From Dyadobacter flavalbus (GTDB lineage: Bacteria; Bacteroidota; Bacteroidia; Cytophagales; Spirosomataceae): DNA of 64,000 nucleotides. The stretch covers positions 372,001 through 436,000 of the forward strand of contig NZ_VBSN01000027.1 of assembly GCF_006149045.1 (NCBI RefSeq), given 5' to 3'. The position numbers and the translations under genes were made by a program. The notes under the pieces are model-generated. The model searched no databases, was not told the origin of the DNA, and saw only the letters and a list, made by a program, of their open reading frames with translations. This document shows positions 19,601 through 27,927 of the stretch, piece by piece (the first letter of the stretch is position 1; every line of letters begins with the position of its first letter).

Positions 19601-20522
19601 CTGCTGCTGCGAGTGAAACCGCGGCAAAGTCATCAAATGTATAGGTTACCGCCGAAGAGCCATTGCGGTAAGTTGCAAATATTCCTGCGTATAAATCCCC
19701 GCTTGTCAGGTTCATTTCACCGATGCTCAGAGAAGAGGATGCATACTGGGTTCCGGTGCTGGCAAAAGTTACGCCGTCAGTAGAGTAAAAGCCTTCTACG
19801 GTTTCAGCCTGCGTATCGATCACCATTCGCAGCGTTACAGTTTGGGAGTTCAGGCCACTGATGGTTTCTGTTCTGCGCTGGTCGGGATTGGCCGTGCCTG
19901 AAAGAGTGCTGGATACATCGTTGGTCTCTTTTCTGAGTTCAACCTTGTTGCCGGTAATTCCGAGTTTAATGAAAGTCTTGTCATTGAGCCCGTACCAGAG
20001 TCCGGCCTGCTGCGACTGCGTACCGTTGTATGGATTGACAAGTTTTACCTGAAGCTGGATTTTTGAAGTCGGGCTGATCTTTGCACCCAGCACGTTCAGC
20101 TGGTTGTTGTTGGTCAGGTAATCAATTCCTTTGCCTGCAACGATCTGCAGGCGGCCGCTTGCAAGTGTAATTTTGGACGGTTCATAGCCCGGCACCGATG
20201 TGTTGGACGGCGAGCCATCTACGGCAAGGCGGGTTCCCGAGTATGCGTTAACCGTTGTAAAACCGGTTCCCTGTCCGTTTTTATCTGCAATCGTTCCGGA
20301 AACAGCCGAGTTAAAGGACAGTGAAAACGGCAGGTTAACGTTAACCGCAGTGCAGGCCAATGTACTTACCGGCGAGCAGCCGTCTGCGAGAAGTTTGTTG
20401 TTTTCCGTGGCAGACTTGCTTTGCACGGCAGAAAAAAGCACAAATGACAGGATGGTCATCAAATGCATTTTTCTGAGCGGGGCGAGTAAATAAAAGGGTT
20501 TAATGTACATACATTTTGTCAT
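16683..20522 (-). CDS. Very large secreted malectin-domain protein with T9SS sorting domain
   Basis: The 1279-residue product has an N-terminal signal region (MTILSFVLFSAVQSKS). Domains in order are a LamG-like or concanavalin-like region about 50-305, a malectin-like carbohydrate-binding domain about 310-460 (INFRPQG, GYGWFSS, YRVTVSAGDNNYYDS, NYVTIVP), an Ig-like domain about 475-560 (SGLKTFQYAINGGAYTNY), regions with choice-of-anchor-D-like character (SVKFSPNSVGIKNAELLISY), a second malectin domain about 1040-1190 (MRMHFVENYW-type block, LALAGIEIFKV), and a type A T9SS sorting domain ending ITRSKLIVE. No catalytic domain is visible. It is probably a surface glycan-binding protein. It stands alone between two terminators. 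Confidence 0.85.
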   Translation of the reverse strand: MTKCMYIKPFYLLAPLRKMHLMTILSFVLFSAVQSKSATENNKLLADGCSPVSTLACTAVNVNLPFSLSFNSAVSGTIADKNGQGTGFTTVNAYSGTRLAVDGSPSNTSVPGYEPSKITLASGRLQIVAGKGIDYLTNNNQLNVLGAKISPTSKIQLQVKLVNPYNGTQSQQAGLWYGLNDKTFIKLGITGNKVELRKETNDVSSTLSGTANPDQRRTETISGLNSQTVTLRMVIDTQAETVEGFYSTDGVTFASTGTQYASSSLSIGEMNLTSGDLYAGIFATYRNGSSAVTYTFDDFAAVSLAAAAQTASINFRPQGTAAPSGYKADNGLPFDAGRGYGWFSSVSGQPADYTANTRLRTGTVTASQLSLLIMNGTANNTDPGYWEYVIANGTYRVTVSAGDNNYYDSNHQINIEGLPAITDFRPSSSNKFRVSTAVVQVSDGRLTIDAKGAVNSKINYVTIVPATTVTDATAPTASARITGTLRSAGVYDKEAKIFLTASDAGGSGLKTFQYAINGGAYTNYTVPFTVNTPGNYSLTVKASDGNNNQTISNTYTFSIYSPPAPSGNGYMVLKNLDNFPANDQLTFSLIQTPWRRTSPDTTAYNANHDKVKLRINSKGASQLVISSLTLSNTSAWKIAAVNTSTSPSYPVNISSGNYADVTVQFIAKDASTRVKVFHDTLTINSNDKDAPVKKVVLHGLYQKAGEGKNEPYAQEIINAFGFTSKTGYTANDGTIKGTSVVPSSHEVPASYFVRADQSKPVTVYQMAAYHGCCASVESFRYHAKGSGTLTTLFTHSELDGQSLSPRIRNSATKLAQASFTPSGSFGIKIGSTSWSDRTKNTGNLIGIRFLKVIDRNGNVVPNAYFVNVDYINNSATNYDYQDLIYYIENVKPESGTVNYSDLASSTSAVNFNATLTGASASVNVTLKNTGTTYSNGTTDPVVNIKSVKISGPNASEFSVGAPGTTTLSAQGTTPVSVKFSPNSVGIKNAELLISYNNANTPLRIPLYGIGNNSTSTVSVVKRIKGGSDSNVTIGGNVYENDVNYRTGSVRLDKQVTLSDVKGTDIDVLYQTYLSASTDLASTGYNIPLANGNYMIRMHFVENYWSEQGARVFSATMENQKIISDFDIFKEVGYRTALVKDFNTTVSDGVLNIQYAPNVNRLALAGIEIFKVNNNNQRTGVEEAEISLEPEITQREINVFPNPNFGGNINIDAKNFGANEEVTFSVINISGRILQSKTVSADNTGNANVSLQLGNDAEKGIYIISVSSESGITRSKLIVE

Positions 20523-21383
20523 AATTTATTATTTTGATTTTGATGAGTAATAATGCATTAGATGTAATTCCGGGCAATTTTTAAGTAAGGTAAATTCCAT
20601 TTAAAAGGGCAAAGTGTAAGAATGAAGAATTGGATTGAATATTTTAGGAATTGTTTAAAATTGAAACTTTATACAGTTTTGTTCATCGAAATTAAAGGTT
20701 TGAATATATCATAATTCCAAACCGTGCACATTGACAATTCCTGATACTTAAACGATATTTTATATACGCCGGTTGCTTTGTCAAAATATTTATTTTTCCC
20801 GTTCTGAAACATCTTTTTATAGGTAATCCTTGTTAACTCTCTGATCTGTAAAGAAAATATGATTTAAGAATTTGAAGTATGTTATGCCGGGATTAAACAT
20901 GATAAATATTTGAAGAAGATGGCAGCTGATTATTAATCCTTTGAAGTACTTGAAAGAATGGCTGGCAATGCAGTAAATTATCAATGAACTTTTTACTGTT
21001 TATCACTTTACAAATATAAACCTGTTAAGTTTAATCAATTTTAAATGATAACAAAAATGCTTAAAAATTATTATACGGATTGGAAATATCTGCCGGAATG
21101 GACAAAATAAAATGTAAGACGGACAATAGCATCTTTTAATTTAAATACCTTTCAGCCATCGTTTTAATTATGTGAAACTTATTAGAGAAACATTAAAATT
21201 ACTGACATGCAATATTGTACATTTCCGCAGTGAATTCGAACAGAAATCAAGATGATGCCCTGATTAATATTAAGATGCTGCATAAAGTATGTGAAAATGT
21301 TGTGTGAAGATGCTTGTCAGGCTGTACAAGCCTGCATATTGGTTAAGGTGCTGAAAGCTTACAAACGTGTTTCAAGTGAATAC
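20523..21383. other. AT-rich intergenic region
   Basis: About 860 bp without a credible gene. It should contain the promoter of the malectin gene, which is transcribed leftwards from 20522, but I see no convincing TAnnTTTG box. No tRNA or mobile-element remnant is seen. Confidence 0.45.
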
Positions 21384-21424
21384 AAAAAAAGGCCGTCCCG
21401 ATTTACCCGGGACGGCCTTTTTTT
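21384..21424 (-). terminator. Strong terminator of the surface-protein operon
   Basis: A GC-rich stem (AAAGGCCGTCCCG with CGGGACGGCCTTT) has A and T runs of seven on its two sides, so it can work in both directions. It lies about 35 bp after the stop of the gene ending at 21459. Confidence 0.9.
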
Positions 21425-21458
21425 GTAACAGACTTAATTAATAATCACATTTGGAAGC

Positions 21459-23093
21459 TTAGTTCGCGCTAATGGCAGTAACAACAGTATTATTACTGAT
21501 ATTGCTTTCACCGCCACCAATTTTAAGAAGTGTTGCAGTGACTTTCCGGGTTTCACCGCTAGCCAAGGTTGTCTGCCTTTGCAGTGTAAAGCCTAATATT
21601 GCATTGCCTAATGCCCCAATGGTAACTCCGGGTTTTGAAGTTATAAAAACATGTTGTGAGTCCTCGATAATATCCCAGTTACTATTTTGGTTAGCCTTTC
21701 CACCCAATACTTGCGATATTGTATTGTTTGTTTTCCATGTAATATCAAAGCCGGCTGGTTTGGTAATTGCAAACCTGACGGGTTTGTAAGTAGGCTTGCC
21801 TTTAACTTCCCATATGGTTACTATAAAATCCCTGAGCTGTGCAGCGTTGAAGTTCTGCTCATCGATATCAATGGTCGGTGTCAAATCCGGTTCGCAAAGG
21901 GAATTGTTAACGGCTACAGTTACTTTTGCTGTAGAATTGCCCGTATTGTAGCACTGGTTCAGCGGGTCGTAAAAGAATGCATAGTAAGTGCCGGCAGCAG
22001 CAGCAGACGGGTTAGCAATTGCCGCACCTGTATGTGAAGCATTATCAAACCATACCAATGAAGTCCCTGGCTTGGCAGGCAGATTGCCGTTAAAGGCATC
22101 GCTTAAATTTGCCGTATTGATGTCACAACCGATATTTAAAATTTTTACAGGTATTGTAATCTGAGCATTTCCAGCCCAGCATGGCGGAGCGCAAGCTTTA
22201 ATGTTTACTTTAACCTCATAGGATGGATTACTCCAGCATGCAGCATTGTCAGACTCGAAAAATGCATAATAACTTTTGGAGGTGACAATAGCAGATGGGT
22301 TAAGAACGGTGCCGCCAGTATGATTTGGGTTATCATACCACACTACCTTGCTACCCGCAGGCGCGCTGGTCCCATTGGTTAATACCGAATTAAGATCCAC
22401 AGTCAATGCAGGGCAAGTATTTTCCAAAGTCTTATATGCTTGCTTTGGATCCGGCTCAATTTGAGGAGCTTTAGAACCTGCTATACATAAATCTACAACA
22501 GCATTTTCCCCAATATCTAAACTGGCAGCTCCATGAAGGGTGGAACCCTGAATAAAATGGGCAGTAAAAGTAATTGTTACCGAATTACTTAGAGCAGTGA
22601 AAGGCATCTCCATTTTGATCCACTTATCTCGATTGGCAGCGGTAAATGTAATATTTTGCTGTGCAGAAGTCGCCTCAGTTGGATCTAAAACAGCTTTAAA
22701 AGAACCTGCATAATCACCCATCGGCTCCTGTGGGCTTGAATACCGGGTGGTCAGTATAGAGTAGGTCAGTTTATATTGATGGCCCGGTACCAAACCATCA
22801 ATATTAGTGGTTACTCCCTTGTCAGAAGCATATTGATAATGGGTGTTGATGGAAAGAAAATTACTTGCTCCTGATGGCAAAGCAGGTATGGAAGTCTGCC
22901 AGGGATAGTCTGGGGCTCCTCCCAAATGGGTTTGTGTCGAAACATGGATTCGGTTTGGGTCATTGTTTAAGGCAAAAAAACCGAAAGAAGTCTTACCCAA
23001 GCCAGGTTTATCGTCAGTCTTATACACATGTTGGGCCGTTGCAAACTCAAAGCTTGCCAACACTATAAATAATAGGAAAAATATCTTTTTCAT
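21459..23093 (-). CDS. Secreted surface protein with cysteine-paired Ig-like repeats
   Basis: The 544-residue product has a signal peptide (FFLLFIVLASFEFATAQ). Residues about 45-210 form an N-terminal domain shared with the proteins at 24276-26174 and 38572-40086 (TQTHLGG, FLSINT, GLVPGHQYKLTYSI). Two Ig-like repeats follow (about 230-300 and 310-390). Each has an early cysteine, VVWYDNPNHTGG or LVWFDNASHTGA, then YYAFF and a second cysteine (AACWSNPS, QCYNTGNSTAKV), which suggests a disulphide. The last 140 residues (DLTPTIDIDEQNFNAAQLRDFIV to NNTVV) match the C-terminus of the 24276-26174 protein. No typical T9SS domain is seen. It is last of a three-gene operon. The role is unknown; adhesin or matrix component is a guess. 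Confidence 0.8.
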   Translation of the reverse strand: MKKIFFLLFIVLASFEFATAQHVYKTDDKPGLGKTSFGFFALNNDPNRIHVSTQTHLGGAPDYPWQTSIPALPSGASNFLSINTHYQYASDKGVTTNIDGLVPGHQYKLTYSILTTRYSSPQEPMGDYAGSFKAVLDPTEATSAQQNITFTAANRDKWIKMEMPFTALSNSVTITFTAHFIQGSTLHGAASLDIGENAVVDLCIAGSKAPQIEPDPKQAYKTLENTCPALTVDLNSVLTNGTSAPAGSKVVWYDNPNHTGGTVLNPSAIVTSKSYYAFFESDNAACWSNPSYEVKVNIKACAPPCWAGNAQITIPVKILNIGCDINTANLSDAFNGNLPAKPGTSLVWFDNASHTGAAIANPSAAAAGTYYAFFYDPLNQCYNTGNSTAKVTVAVNNSLCEPDLTPTIDIDEQNFNAAQLRDFIVTIWEVKGKPTYKPVRFAITKPAGFDITWKTNNTISQVLGGKANQNSNWDIIEDSQHVFITSKPGVTIGALGNAILGFTLQRQTTLASGETRKVTATLLKIGGGESNISNNTVVTAISAN

Positions 23094-23177
23094 TTTTAAT
23101 AAATTAAATCATTCAAGAAATGATACTAAATGTGTTGAAGTTACTTCTAAATGAGGACAGGCCATGTTGGTATAAGG

Positions 23178-23207
23178 GGGACTAGTGGGTGTAATCCAGC
23201 TAGTCCC
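23178..23207 (-). other. Intercistronic hairpin in the surface-protein operon
   Basis: GGGACTAG (23178-23185) pairs with CTAGTCCC (23200-23207), extended by TGG/CCA inside. It lies in the 137-bp gap between the second and third genes and has no U-tract, so mRNA processing or partial attenuation is more likely than full termination. Confidence 0.5.
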
Positions 23208-23230
23208 AGATGAGTCCTTAAGTTGTTTCC

Positions 23231-24250
23231 TTATTTTGTAACAATTAATTTATAGCTGTTAATTGTCCCTCCGGTGAAAGTGATCTGCACCAGGTAGATT
23301 CCTGCCGGCCAACCTTTTACATTGATGTTCTTTTCAAGGCTTCCTTGTGATTTGTACACGGACCTTCCCGCTGTATTGGATACGCTGATAGCTGATACTT
23401 TTGACCAGTCAGCCATATCAATGCTCAACATATCCGACACCGGGTTAGGATAAAGTGCTATAGAAGCCAGAGCATCAAAGTATAGTTTACGTATACGGCT
23501 ATACGCGCTGGTTCCGTCTTTATCAATCATGTGCAAACGATAAAAGTTCTCGCCGGCAAAAGGAGCCTTGTCCACAGCCGAATAGGAAATCAGAGACTTG
23601 CTTTCACCTTGCGCAGCAACGATCTGGAAAGTCTCCCATTTCTTTCCGTCTGCACTTTTTTGCACTTCAAACCGGTCACTGTTGGTTTCTTCTGTTGTTT
23701 CCCATTCAAGCAAGGCAGTTGCTTCTTCTTTTTGAACCCTGAAATCTGTAAGTGTAACTGGCTGGGGCTCTTCAATTACTTCCATGCCGGTTGTACTGTT
23801 ATCATTATCAGGATGGTTGCCTACTGTTTGCGGGCCATTGAAAGAGAGCGATGCGGTTATTGTGGAAGACACAGGAGCCAGAATTGCTCCTTTCACTATA
23901 ACACGAAAAGTCTTCGCCTGACCGGCTGCAAGATCGATGTTATACAGCAGCTTTACACTGTGTAAATTTTGTAAAACGATTGATAATCCTGTCAGAGGCG
24001 TACCATCATCGTTGGTAACATCAATAATATCCAGATACTCTGGAACCGAGATGGTTGGCCGCAGTTTGTTAGCCGGTGCGCTAAGCCCGCCAAACGACTC
24101 ATTCAATAGCTTTACTGCTATATATCCTTCCTCATTTTTTATTAGTTTATTAGGCTGACCAAGTATATTGATACTTACATCTTGTGCGCTAAGTTGCTGG
24201 CAGAACATCATGCTGGCAAGCAGAGCTATATTGACAAATGAAAATTTCAT
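23231..24250 (-). CDS. Secreted protein with fibronectin-like and T9SS sorting domains
   Basis: The 339-residue product begins with a signal peptide (NIALLASMMFCQQLSAQ). Residues about 25-160 resemble a DUF11-like or CARDB-like beta-sandwich (AAGQAKTFRVIVKGAI). Residues about 170-260 are a fibronectin-like linker (ALLEWETTEETNSDRFEVQK, GENFYRLHMIDKDG). Residues about 265-339 are a type A T9SS sorting domain (SIALYPNPVSDMLSID, WPAGIYLVQI, SYKLIVTK). It sits 25 bp after the preceding gene and before the repeat protein ending at 21459. It is the only member of the operon with a clear T9SS signal, so it could be the exported partner of the two repeat proteins; that is inference. Confidence 0.85.
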   Translation of the reverse strand: MKFSFVNIALLASMMFCQQLSAQDVSINILGQPNKLIKNEEGYIAVKLLNESFGGLSAPANKLRPTISVPEYLDIIDVTNDDGTPLTGLSIVLQNLHSVKLLYNIDLAAGQAKTFRVIVKGAILAPVSSTITASLSFNGPQTVGNHPDNDNSTTGMEVIEEPQPVTLTDFRVQKEEATALLEWETTEETNSDRFEVQKSADGKKWETFQIVAAQGESKSLISYSAVDKAPFAGENFYRLHMIDKDGTSAYSRIRKLYFDALASIALYPNPVSDMLSIDMADWSKVSAISVSNTAGRSVYKSQGSLEKNINVKGWPAGIYLVQITFTGGTINSYKLIVTK

Positions 24251-24275
24251 TTCGTTAAATTTAATATGTTAATGA

Positions 24276-26174
24276 CTAGTTATTAGCGTCTACGGATGTA
24301 ACGGTATTGTTGTTCAGGTCGTTAAGATCACCACCTGTACCGGCTACAATCGTTGGCGTAATGTTTTGGGTTGTATGAACAGGCACACCATCTTTCCTTT
24401 TGATATGAAAACCGATTAATGCCTGGCCATTGGCCGGAATTATTACGCCTGGTTTGGATTTAACAAAAATCAGATTGTCATTTTCAGAAAATTCCCAATT
24501 GCCATTTTCATTAGGTGTACTGCCCGATACGTTTGAATTTCCGCTAAAAATCGGATAGGTTATATCAAAGCCGCTCAATTTTGTGATCGTAAATTCAATT
24601 TGCCCCGAAGTAGCTCCTCCATTGATTTCAGTAAGTTTAACAATAAAGTCACGGTCGGCACCCGCATTAAAGCTGCGATCATCAATTTGCATGCTCGGTG
24701 TCAAGTCTGTACAAGCCTTGATAGTTACTGTTACACCATTTTCTGACAAGTCCGTGTTGTAGCAGTCCATAACGGGATCCCAGTAAAATGGATAGTACAC
24801 GCCTGCGCCGACTGCTTCCGGATTTGCAATTTTGGTAGGATTTGTATGCGTAGGATTGTCAAACCAGACAATAACTGTGTTAGGCAATGGATCCAGTGAC
24901 TCTAATGCATCGTTCAGATTGACTGTATTTGAATTACATACGTTGGTAAGGTTTTTAGTAGTAATCTGAACTTCACGTGTGCCATCAATGGAAGCCGCAC
25001 AGAAGCAGTCATCTTTTACCAGCACACTGGCTTCTGACTGGTTCGTATTGTAGCAGTTCATAGCTGCATCATAATAAAAAGCATAATAGGTACCCGGGCC
25101 TACCGCTTGCAGGTCAGCACCGCTGATTTGCTTTGGATTGGTGTGCGTTGCATTGTCAAACCAGACCAGCTCAGTTCCTGCCGGTTTATTGCTTACCGTA
25201 ATTGTTGAAAGATCAAACTTCAGATCCGGACAACTGGCCGAAACCGAAGTTTGGCTTAGAATAGCCTGTGCGGTGCCTGCTTTACAAACCGGAGGAGGAA
25301 TACAGATGATATTATCCACCGTAACTGCTGCAGTAGAGTTGTTGGTATTAAAGCAATCATTTCCTTGATCATAAAAGAAAGCATAATAAGTTCCTGCCGG
25401 TGCTTTTGTTGGATCTGCGACCCAGGTTCCCGGATCATGCGTAGGAGTTGTATACCAAACCAATTCAGCACCTTGTGGAATGTTGCCTGTAAAAGCGCTC
25501 GTAAGATCACCTGTTTTTACAGGGCATACTGGTGTAATGGTCGTTGAATTTAAAACTACTTCATTAATGCCTGATTTACATAGATCTTTTATGGTAGAAA
25601 CCTGAAAGTTTAAAACCGTATTAGTTAACGTGCTTGCATGAGGGGCAACAACTAGCCATTCATCCGATTTGGTTGCTTTAAAGGTCAAGGTTTTAGCGTC
25701 GCTCCAACTATCAAAACTAGGTGGAAAAGTGGAAGCTAGGGATTTTCCTTCAAGACCGATATTAAAACCTGGAAGGTAGTATTCAACAATTTCTTGAGGT
25801 ACCTTGTTTATCCTGTACCTGCTAGTCATTGAGCGATATATTATTTCATATGGATGTCCAATAACCAATCCGGTAATTGCCGTTTTTACATAGGGGGAGC
25901 TGGGGTAAGTGGGCTTAGCAAACATAGATAAAAATTTACTTGGCCCAATAATTGTTTGTGGTGACCCAGCTTTAACCCATGTATACAATGCATTTCCTCC
26001 AAGGTGAGTTTGGCTGGAAACGGCTGTCTCCATACTCGGCGATGCTAGCCAGTCGGTAGGAAGTTTATTCAAGCCATAATCACCTTGATCCGTTGGAGCA
26101 ATCTTTGGCTGAGCGAACAGAAGACCATAACTGCATAGCAGCATGGTTAAGATCAGTGTAATTTTTTGTTTCAT
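24276..26174 (-). CDS. Secreted surface protein with three cysteine-paired Ig-like repeats
   Basis: The 632-residue product has a signal peptide (LTMLLCSYGLLFAQ). The N-terminal domain (about 50-205: SQTHLGGNALYTW, FLSMFAK, GLVIGHPYEIIYR) is shared with the gene two places downstream. Three Ig-like repeats follow, at about 215-290, 300-390 and 395-480. Each carries a V/L-V-W-F/Y-D/T-N/T...HT block, a YYAFFYD or YYPFYWD block and a C-F/Y-N-T cysteine motif. The shared C-terminal domain (DLTPSMQIDDRSFNAGADRDF onward) closes the protein. It is the first gene of a three-gene operon. Function is unknown. Confidence 0.82.
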   Translation of the reverse strand: MKQKITLILTMLLCSYGLLFAQPKIAPTDQGDYGLNKLPTDWLASPSMETAVSSQTHLGGNALYTWVKAGSPQTIIGPSKFLSMFAKPTYPSSPYVKTAITGLVIGHPYEIIYRSMTSRYRINKVPQEIVEYYLPGFNIGLEGKSLASTFPPSFDSWSDAKTLTFKATKSDEWLVVAPHASTLTNTVLNFQVSTIKDLCKSGINEVVLNSTTITPVCPVKTGDLTSAFTGNIPQGAELVWYTTPTHDPGTWVADPTKAPAGTYYAFFYDQGNDCFNTNNSTAAVTVDNIICIPPPVCKAGTAQAILSQTSVSASCPDLKFDLSTITVSNKPAGTELVWFDNATHTNPKQISGADLQAVGPGTYYAFYYDAAMNCYNTNQSEASVLVKDDCFCAASIDGTREVQITTKNLTNVCNSNTVNLNDALESLDPLPNTVIVWFDNPTHTNPTKIANPEAVGAGVYYPFYWDPVMDCYNTDLSENGVTVTIKACTDLTPSMQIDDRSFNAGADRDFIVKLTEINGGATSGQIEFTITKLSGFDITYPIFSGNSNVSGSTPNENGNWEFSENDNLIFVKSKPGVIIPANGQALIGFHIKRKDGVPVHTTQNITPTIVAGTGGDLNDLNNNTVTSVDANN

Positions 26175-26658
26175 ATGATTTTATTTTAGTTTTTAAACGC
26201 TGAAGTGTGATCAGCTAAATCCATTTTCCTGCAATGATAGGATGTATAAATTTGTGATAATTACGTACTTACCAACGGGCGTATTCTGGTTACCAAATGG
26301 TCATTCTTGTAGCGTATCTGGGAATTGAATCGGGTAAGCTGAGGCAGATTAGTGGCAACAGGAGCTGAAATATCTGTGATACAACTGTCTGGTCAGAAAA
26401 AGCAGGTATTTACAAACTTTGACGGCCGGCCTGACAAATCCGGTGAAGAACTGTCTTGTTCAACTTGCAATAATCTCAGAAAGCTGCTTTTCAGATACAA
26501 CAGTCTATCGATGGATTTGCGGATATACGCACACCCACAACAAATCTTTGTAAAAGCAGAATAAATTTATTGTCCCGCGAATGTTTTGTGTACGGGGACT
26601 TAAACTATGGCACGTTATTTACATAAAAATTTACAGTAGCAATTAAACTGTTTAATGT
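26175..26658. other. Divergent intergenic region
   Basis: About 480 bp between the leftward surface-protein operon and the rightward zinc peptidase gene, so it must hold both promoters. A 70-codon open frame at 26352-26564 lacks protein-like character. No clear consensus box for either direction is seen. Confidence 0.45.
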
Positions 26659-27507
26659 ATGCGTTGGCAGGATTTACGAAGAAGTGGAAATGTTGAAGAC
26701 CGCCGCGGAATGTCCGGTGGCGGCAAATTTGCAATAGGCGGAATCGGGGCAATAATCATGCTGGCAATCGGTCTACTGACCGGCCAGGACCCCGGTGTGA
26801 TATTATCCAATATACAGGGAAACCAGACAACCGAACAGGCACAAACCCGCCCTCCCGGCCCGCGCCCGGATGACAGGACTGCTGATTTTGTTTCCGCTGT
26901 TCTGGGAAGTACGGAGGATGTTTGGACCGAGATTTACGCGGCCAATGATGCACAGTACGAAAAACCGACTTTGCAGATATTTGAAGATGCCACGCAGAGC
27001 GGCTGCGGAGGAGCATCTTCGGCAATGGGGCCGTTTTACTGTCCGGCTGATCACAAGGTTTATATTGATCTTGACTTTTGTAATGAACTCAGAAACAGGT
27101 TTAAGGCACCGGGGGATTTTGCAGTCGCCTATGTCGTTGCGCATGAAGTAGGCCATCACGTACAGAATACAATGGGCATTTCCGAGCAGCTTCAGAGGCA
27201 GCGCGGACGCATCAGTGAGGCTGAGTACAACAAACTTTCGGTCAAGCTGGAACTTCAGGCTGATTTCCTTGCTGGCGTATGGGCAAACCACGCACAGCAA
27301 ATGAGCAACATTCTGGAACCGGGCGACCTTGAAGCTGCGCTTACTGCCGCCAATGCGATCGGTGACGACAAGCTGCAAAAGGAGTCACAGGGATACGTCG
27401 TACCGGATGCATTTACGCACGGTACTTCACAGCAACGAATGTACTGGTTTAAAAAAGGTTTCGAAACGGGCGACCTCAATCAGGGAAAATACGAGGATAT
27501 AAGATAA
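26659..27507 (+). CDS. Neutral zinc metallopeptidase, YpfJ family, membrane-anchored
   Basis: The 282-residue product starts with a basic segment (MRWQDLRRSGNVEDRRG), then one transmembrane helix (FAIGGIGAIIMLAIGLLTG). The peptidase domain has the zinc motif HEVGHHVQ with two histidine ligands and the catalytic glutamate, and the downstream ELQADFLAGVWA supplies the third ligand. YCPADHKVYIDLDF is another family block. The tail includes SQQRMYWFKKGFETGD, also typical. The bulk is predicted on the periplasmic side. The substrate of this widespread family is not known. It ends in a terminator shared with the convergent receiver gene. Confidence 0.95.
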   Translation: MRWQDLRRSGNVEDRRGMSGGGKFAIGGIGAIIMLAIGLLTGQDPGVILSNIQGNQTTEQAQTRPPGPRPDDRTADFVSAVLGSTEDVWTEIYAANDAQYEKPTLQIFEDATQSGCGGASSAMGPFYCPADHKVYIDLDFCNELRNRFKAPGDFAVAYVVAHEVGHHVQNTMGISEQLQRQRGRISEAEYNKLSVKLELQADFLAGVWANHAQQMSNILEPGDLEAALTAANAIGDDKLQKESQGYVVPDAFTHGTSQQRMYWFKKGFETGDLNQGKYEDIR

Positions 27508-27513
27508 CAACCC

Positions 27514-27547
27514 GAAGCCGGATAATATTTACTGTCCGGCTTCTTTT
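27514..27547 (+). terminator. Terminator of the zinc peptidase gene
   Basis: GAAGCCGGA (27514-27522) pairs with TCCGGCTTC (27535-27543) and TTTTA follows. The right arm lies inside the last codons of the convergent receiver gene, so the two genes share the element. Confidence 0.8.
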
Positions 27548-27927
27548 ATAGCTTTGAAAAGCTCGTCGGAAAGGGATTCTATGGAAGGCTGTTTTTTAAG
27601 GATTCTTTTAATTCCCAGATCGTTAATCGTTTCCTGCGTAATCAGTGGCTCTATTCCGGACAGAATGAATATGCTGGTTTCTTCCAGTTCCGCAGCGTTC
27701 CTCAATAGTGGAATGCACTCATTGGCATCCATATAAGGCATATGCCAATCCATGAAAATATAGTCGGGTATTGCATAATGATCGTCTTTCAAGATATTGA
27801 CTGCTTCCGGGCCACTGGAAGCAAACGTGCAGTTGACATCCGGAAAAACCTGTTTCAATGCATACTGAAACAACTCCTGATCGTCTGCATCGTCATCAAT
27901 CAAAAGACAAGTTACATTTCCTTCCAT
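27529..27927 (-). CDS. Stand-alone response regulator receiver domain
   Basis: The product is about 132 residues from ATG 27927 (MEGNVTCLLIDDD); the longer frame from 27969 adds 14 residues of poor quality. It is a complete receiver domain: acidic triad IDDDADD, phospho-acceptor aspartate in IFMDWHMP, switch serine in IFILSG and the conserved lysine in RILKKQ. There is no output domain. Such single-domain regulators act in phosphorelays or bind target proteins. No histidine kinase is adjacent; the nearest is at 30.5 kb, which has its own receiver. Confidence 0.9.
   Translation of the reverse strand: MEGNVTCLLIDDDADDQELFQYALKQVFPDVNCTFASSGPEAVNILKDDHYAIPDYIFMDWHMPYMDANECIPLLRNAAELEETSIFILSGIEPLITQETINDLGIKRILKKQPSIESLSDELFKAIKEAGQ

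Noticed and set aside
26352-26564. 70-codon plus-strand frame between divergent units
   Set aside because: Translation has no conserved-looking segment; the region is better explained as promoter DNA.
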